From NCBI GenBank assembly GCA_963794385.1, contig CAWCDT010000010.1, positions 292,093-356,092 on the forward strand: DNA of 64,000 nucleotides. Reading direction: 5' to 3'. The translations under genes and the position numbers were made by a program. Of the stretch, positions 60,679-64,000 are shown piece after piece; within the stretch, counting starts at the first letter, position 1, and every line of letters begins with the position of its first letter. Source of the stretch: Gaiellasilicea sp963794385 (GTDB lineage: Bacteria; Actinomycetota; Thermoleophilia; Gaiellales; Gaiellaceae). The notes under the pieces were generated by a model, which did no database searches, was not told where the DNA came from, and was given only the letters and a program-made list of their open reading frames with translations.

Positions 60679-61511
60679 CCAACGACCTCCCGGTCGGTGA
60701 GCAGCCGCACCGGAAAGCCGCGCAAAGAGTGTGCCGCAATCGCAGGGACCTTGTGGTACGCCGAGGGCACGATCTCGACGCGCTTGCCGAGCATCGCAGC
60801 CGCGATCATTACGTGCGCGCGGTCCGTGCGGACGAGGTCGGCGCCCACGATCGCTTCCAACCATGTATCCAGCTCGGGGAGCTCCGACGAGATGTCCCGG
60901 TTGCCTCCGGGCAGTGCTCCGGACGTCACCAAGCGGGACTCGCGGTCGGTGCGAAACGCATTGAGGATGCCGGTTCCTCGCCGGCGGAACGGCGAGAAGT
61001 CGAAGTAGAGAGCGCAGTCGTGCGCCAGCCGTGCGTCGCACAGGCCGCGGACCTGGTCGTATGAGCCCCGCTCACGCGTGAAGACGACCGCCTTTGTCTG
61101 CGACAGAGCCCGGCGTACGGGCTCGACATCAGCGTCGAAGGAGGATGGTAGGACGACGACGTGCCGGAAGCGCGCCTCGACATTCGGCAGAAGTTCGGGC
61201 ATGAACTCGTGATACGGGCCGCACCAGGCCCCGCCGCCCGCGATGACGGCGAGGTCCCCCCGCACACCGCCGAGATCGGCTCCCGAAACCTCGTCGAAAC
61301 GCCTGTCGGCCAGGAGCGTGCGGACCCCCTCTTCGATCAATAGATCGCCGGTGTTTCCGAACGAACGGACGATCGTCAACTCTTTGGTGTCGCCGATCGC
61401 GCGCCCGATCGCCCGCTTGGAGGCTGCGAGACGAAGGCTTAGCCTCGTCTCTGCGACCCGCGTGCGAGTGCGCGAGGCCAGCTCCTTTACTGTTGATGCG
61501 TCTTGTGACAT
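60675..61511 (-). CDS. Polysaccharide pyruvyl transferase family protein
   Basis: A 278-residue protein of the CsaB/pyruvyl-transferase superfamily: TIVRSFGNTGDLLIEEGVRT, LAVIAGGGAWCGPYHEFMPE, HVVVLPSSFDADVEP, KAVVFTRERGSYDQVRGLC, LAHDCALYFDFSPF and VRTDRAHVMIAAAMLGKRVE. The GNTGDxLI and TDRxHxMIAAxxLGK motifs are those of enzymes that add a pyruvyl ketal to sugar residues, which gives negative charge to a glycan. It is coupled to a glycosyltransferase gene by a 4-base overlap. A similar family member can be a glycosyltransferase, so the pyruvylation is an inference. Confidence 0.88.
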   Translation of the reverse strand: MSQDASTVKELASRTRTRVAETRLSLRLAASKRAIGRAIGDTKELTIVRSFGNTGDLLIEEGVRTLLADRRFDEVSGADLGGVRGDLAVIAGGGAWCGPYHEFMPELLPNVEARFRHVVVLPSSFDADVEPVRRALSQTKAVVFTRERGSYDQVRGLCDARLAHDCALYFDFSPFRRRGTGILNAFRTDRESRLVTSGALPGGNRDISSELPELDTWLEAIVGADLVRTDRAHVMIAAAMLGKRVEIVPSAYHKVPAIAAHSLRGFPVRLLTDREVVG

Positions 61512-61733
61512 TGTGCGAAGTAGATGAGATTCGAAAGATAGGGGGCGCAGCAGCCGCGTGCTCTGAGGCGCTGGGCGATTGGTGTTCTCGCCACACTCGC
61601 CGCCTGCTCACGATTGCGGTCCCGGTCGCATGGGCAGTGGACGTCTTCGGTGACGTCGGCAACGACAACCGTTCCACGACGATGTCTCCGCCATCGCGAA
61701 AGCCGGGATCACGACTGGTTGCTCGCCGGGCCT

Positions 61734-62320
61734 TTACTGCCCGGGCGAGAACGTGTCCCGCCAGGCGATGGCGGCCTTATGCACCGCGGCTTCGGTCGAG
61801 TCGCGCAAGCGTCGGGCGGCGTTGCAGCTGTAGGTGTGGACGGGGCGATCCTTGCCACCGCCACATTGACCCGGGTCTACCGGCCAACACGGTCGCCGTG
61901 CAGCGGCGTCATCAAGGTCGACGCATCTGTGAGCCTGGTCGGACTGGATGTCGCCGGGTGCCCATGTGTCTTCCAGGTCGCTGCCTTCGACCGGGATACC
62001 GAAGTCCTGATCGGAGACTTCGTTGCCGGCGGCACGGTGAGCGGAGCCATTCCTGAAGGACCATTCCGGTGAACGTTGCGTACCAGGTCACCAGATCTGC
62101 ACCGAGGACGATCGACATTTTTGGCTTCTTGTCGAGCGGTGCTGGGACCGCAGACATCTTCACGTCGGTGACTGCGTCGTACTTCCTGTTCGGATCCACG
62201 GTGTAGCGCCTCATGAGCTCGCCGACGTTCTGTCGAGTTTCCTTCGACTGACCGGTGGCCTGTGCGGGCAATGCCAACGTGTTCGACGAGGAGGCTTCGA
62301 CGAGGAGGCTACCGCCTAGC
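61734..62320 (-). pseudogene. Truncated exported protein, 5' end lost to an IS481 element
   Basis: An open frame enters from the IS481 end at 62320 and reads SSNTLALPAQATGQSKETRQ, NVGELMRRYTVDPNRKYDAV, PLDKKPKMSIVLGADLVTWY; after one extra base near 62050 it continues SAHRAAGNEVSDQDFGIPVE, AAARRPCWPVDPGQCGGGKD, HTYSCNAARRLRDSTEAAVH and ends at TAA 61734. Cysteine content suggests an exported domain. I do not recognise the family. The missing N-terminus should have held a signal peptide. Function unknown. Confidence 0.5.
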
Positions 62321-62741
62321 TGTACTACCCACGGACGTTGTGAACGCGGCTGATTGGTGGCCGGTCTTCGAGCGAGCTGTGGGGTCGTCGCCGGTTGTAG
62401 TGGTCGAGCCAGTGTGGCAGAGCCTGATTGCGGTGTCGATGTGGGCGGTAGGCGAGGCCGTAGGCCCATTCGCGGTGCCATCGTCTGGTGGAAGCGTTCG
62501 ACCTTGCCGTTGGTGGGGGCCGGTAGGGCTCGGTGGTCAGGTGCCGGATCCCCTCGCGGCCGAGCAGCTCGCGGACGGATCGGTTGTTGACGTAGCAGAA
62601 GCCGTTGTCGGTCATCAGGCGCTTCGCGACGATCCCGTGCTCGGCGTAGAAGGCGAGCCACGCTCGAGGAAGCCGGTGACCGTCGCCACTTTCTCGTCGT
62701 CGTGCAGCTCGACGTAGGCGGGCCGGGAGTGGTCGTTGGAA
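62321..62741 (-). mobile_element. IS481-family transposase remnant (C-terminal half)
   Basis: From the reverse strand this reads DHSRPAYVELHDDEKVATVT, GFLER, MTDNGFCYVNNRSVRELLGR, EGIRHLTTEPYRP, TNGKVERFHQTMA, REWAYGLAYRPHRHRNQALP and HWLDHYNRRRPHSSLEDRPP, with the last D and E of the DDE integrase core (MTDNG, NGKVERF). Two to three single-base shifts are needed. The stop is at 62325, and TGTACTACCCACGGACGTTG at 62321 looks like the IS end. It is cut at 62741 by the IS3-family element, so the N-terminal half would lie beyond the right edge of the window. Confidence 0.8.
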
Positions 62742-62805
62742 TGCCCCCGGTTTCGTGGACAGCTGAGCGCTGGGCTATCCGGCCCGGCAGAAAGGCTGTC
62801 CGGCC

Positions 62806-63108
62806 ATGCCAAGGAAACCGAAGTATCGGAAGCCGTATCCGCTGGAGTTTCGGCGGGAGGCGGTCGCGCTCTACGTGCGGACTGATCGGACGCTCGGGGA
62901 GATCGCGGGGGATCTCGGGGTGTCGCGGGAGTCGCTGCGGCTGTGGGTGCAGCAGGCGCAGATCGAGCGCGGCGAGCGCGACGGCCTGACCGGAGACGAG
63001 CGCGAAGAGCTGCGCGAGCTGCGCCGCCGCGTGCTCTTGCTCGAGCAGGAGCGCGAGATCTTGCAAAAAGCCGCGGCCTTCTTCGTGATGGAGAGCGAGA
63101 CGCGGTGA
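62806..63108 (+). CDS. IS3-family transposase OrfA
   Basis: A 100-residue protein. The N-terminal helix-turn-helix PLEFRREAVALYVRTDRTLG then EIAGDLGVSRESLRLWVQQA recognises the element ends; the C-terminal EELRELRRRVLLLEQEREIL is a leucine-zipper used for oligomerisation with OrfAB. The end overlaps orfB in a -1 frame. A CAAAAAG run (63064-63070) near the overlap could allow ribosomal frameshifting to an OrfAB fusion, but its phase (CAA-AAA-G) is not the canonical A-AAA-AAG arrangement. Confidence 0.93.
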   Translation: MPRKPKYRKPYPLEFRREAVALYVRTDRTLGEIAGDLGVSRESLRLWVQQAQIERGERDGLTGDEREELRELRRRVLLLEQEREILQKAAAFFVMESETR

Positions 63109-63980
63109 GCCTGTTTCGGTTCATCGCGGCGGAGAAGGCCAACCACTCGATCTCGCTGATGTGCCGGCTGCTCGGCGTCTCACGCTCGGGCTTCCACGCC
63201 TGGGAGCGACGGCCGCCCTCGGATCGCGCTCTCGCGGATGCCTGGCTGGTCGACCGGATCGCGACGATCCACCGCGAGAGCCGCGGCACCTACGGCGCCC
63301 GCCGCGTCCATGCCGCCCTTCGTCAGCAAGGGGTCCACGTCGGCCGCAAGCGCGTGGAGCGGCTGATGCGCGCGGAGCGGTTGTCCGGGTCGGTGCCGCG
63401 GAAGCGGGCACGGACGACGATCCGCGTCGCCGGGGTACGAGCGGCAGCCGACCTGGTCGGCCGCGCCTTCGTGCCCTCGGCGCCGAACCAGCTCTGGGTC
63501 GCCGACATCAAGTACATCCCGACCGCGGCCGGCTGGCTCTACCTCGCGGCCGTCGTCGACTGCTTCTCCCGCCGCGTCGTCGGCTGGTCGATGCGCGACG
63601 ACCTGCGTGCGGAGCTCGTCGTCGACGCGCTCGAGATGGCCGTCGCGCGCCGCCGTCCAGGGCCTGGACTCGTCCATCACTCCGACCAGGGCTCGCAGTA
63701 CGTCTCGCTGCTCTTCGGCGAGAGCTGCCGCGAGGCGGGCATCGAGATCTCGATGGGCTGCACCTCGGCCCACGACAACGCCGTCGCCGAGAGCTTCTTC
63801 GCCTCACTCGCCAAGGACCTGCTGCGCCGCCGCGCCCTGCGCAACCGCGCCGAGGCACGCACCGCCGTCTTCGACTACATCGAGACCTTCTACAACCCGC
63901 TCAGGCTCCACTCCACGCTCGACTACCGGTCGCCGGTCGACTACGAGAGAATGAAACAGGAAGAGCAACAAGCCGCCTAA
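63105..63980 (+). CDS. IS3-family transposase OrfB
   Basis: A 291-residue transposase with the HTH_21 region (SLMCRLLGVSRSGFHAWERR, THGARRVHAALRQQG-like GTYGARRVHAALRQQG) and a DDE integrase core: Asp134 (WVADIKYIPT), Asp194 (HHSDQGSQY) and Glu229 (HDNAVAESFF), then YIETFYNPLRLHSTLDYRSP, as in all IS3 members. The Asp194-Glu229 spacing is 34 intervening residues, one less than the usual 35. GTG 63105 overlaps the orfA stop (GTGA), so it may be translated on its own by coupling or as an OrfAB fusion. Confidence 0.93.
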   Translation: MSLFRFIAAEKANHSISLMCRLLGVSRSGFHAWERRPPSDRALADAWLVDRIATIHRESRGTYGARRVHAALRQQGVHVGRKRVERLMRAERLSGSVPRKRARTTIRVAGVRAAADLVGRAFVPSAPNQLWVADIKYIPTAAGWLYLAAVVDCFSRRVVGWSMRDDLRAELVVDALEMAVARRRPGPGLVHHSDQGSQYVSLLFGESCREAGIEISMGCTSAHDNAVAESFFASLAKDLLRRRALRNRAEARTAVFDYIETFYNPLRLHSTLDYRSPVDYERMKQEEQQAA

Positions 63981-64000
63981 GCAACCGCTGTCCACCCAAG

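Larger units (their letters stand above)
62742..64000 (+). mobile_element. IS3-family insertion sequence, right end just past window edge
   Basis: A copy-paste type insertion element with overlapping orfA and orfB. The left end reads TGCCCCCGGTTTCGTGGACAG (62742 onward, 20-odd bases), and CTGTCCACCCAAG at 63988-64000 is its imperfect inverted complement (about 10 of 13 positions), so the terminal repeat is only partly visible. It has landed in an IS481 transposase gene, giving a nested insertion. Both reading frames look intact, so the element may be active. Confidence 0.85.

Noticed and set aside
61493..62072. Two overlapping forward frames
   Set aside because: They cover an intergenic stretch and the antisense of the truncated exported gene; no recognisable domain.
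63064..63070. CAAAAAG as a canonical -1 frameshift site in the IS3-type element
   Set aside because: The phase is CAA-AAA-G rather than A-AAA-AAG, and orfB has its own coupled GTG, so it is only mentioned as a possibility.

Overview
The window is very GC-rich DNA, almost fully coding, with short intergenic gaps, frequent GTG/TTG starts and 4-base stop/start overlaps. Many genes have a TANNNT -10 box only 6-9 bases before the start codon, which implies leaderless mRNAs. Together with LCP-family proteins, a WbbL-like rhamnosyltransferase and tandem PQQ-type beta-propellers, this points to a high-GC actinobacterium. I would guess Thermoleophilia (Gaiellales/Solirubrobacterales); that rank is inference. 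No rRNA, tRNA or CRISPR was seen. About 20 genes carry single-base frameshifts, mostly one extra base, which looks more like indel errors in a draft assembly than real decay. Affected genes are annotated across the break.

Layout. 1-5.3 kb: glycosyltransferase (cut by the window edge), AraC regulator with a VOC protein, a reverse operon of two ATP-grasp ligases and a NodB-like deacetylase, and an SSI-like lipoprotein. 5.3-12.5 kb: epimerase, DegT aminotransferase, TetR/MFS drug-export pair, two DUF402 proteins, UbiA prenyltransferase, membrane protein. 12.6-23.1 kb: a coupled forward operon (GT2, RmlB-like dehydratase, ATP-grasp, DegT, LPG-synthase-like flippase, WbbL-like GT2, large membrane protein), then a GT4 and an O-antigen-ligase-like protein. 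23.1-28.4 kb: facing glycosyltransferases and WecB. 28.5-35.2 kb: VapBC embedded at the head of a coupled operon (sugar transferase, ATP-grasp, two beta-propellers, epimerase, Wzz-like). 35.2-43.6 kb: membrane proteins, GT2s, two more toxin-antitoxin pairs, two methyl/glycosyl transferases. 43.6-59.6 kb: two LCP-type copies in the same orientation, both broken, flank a 13 kb glycan cassette of less extreme composition (ligase-like protein, long sugar transferase, Wzx, GT4s, methyltransferase, GMD, glycoside hydrolase). 59.7-64 kb: GT2, pyruvyl transferase, a truncated secreted protein, and an IS481 transposase remnant interrupted by an IS3-family element.

Together the genes read as an accessory surface-glycan region. 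Initiating phosphoglycosyltransferases, nucleotide-sugar enzymes, glycosyltransferases, flippase, polymerase/ligase, length control and LCP attachment are all present. The repeated neighbourhood of ATP-grasp ligases, DegT aminotransferases, epimerases and a NodB-like deacetylase suggests amino sugars that are then amide-linked to amino acids or other acids. The most unusual signals are 21-23 bp perfect palindromes lying in frame inside coding genes (two in one ATP-grasp gene encoding the same hexapeptide), toxin-antitoxin genes translationally coupled into the glycan operon, and the LCP duplication around the cassette.
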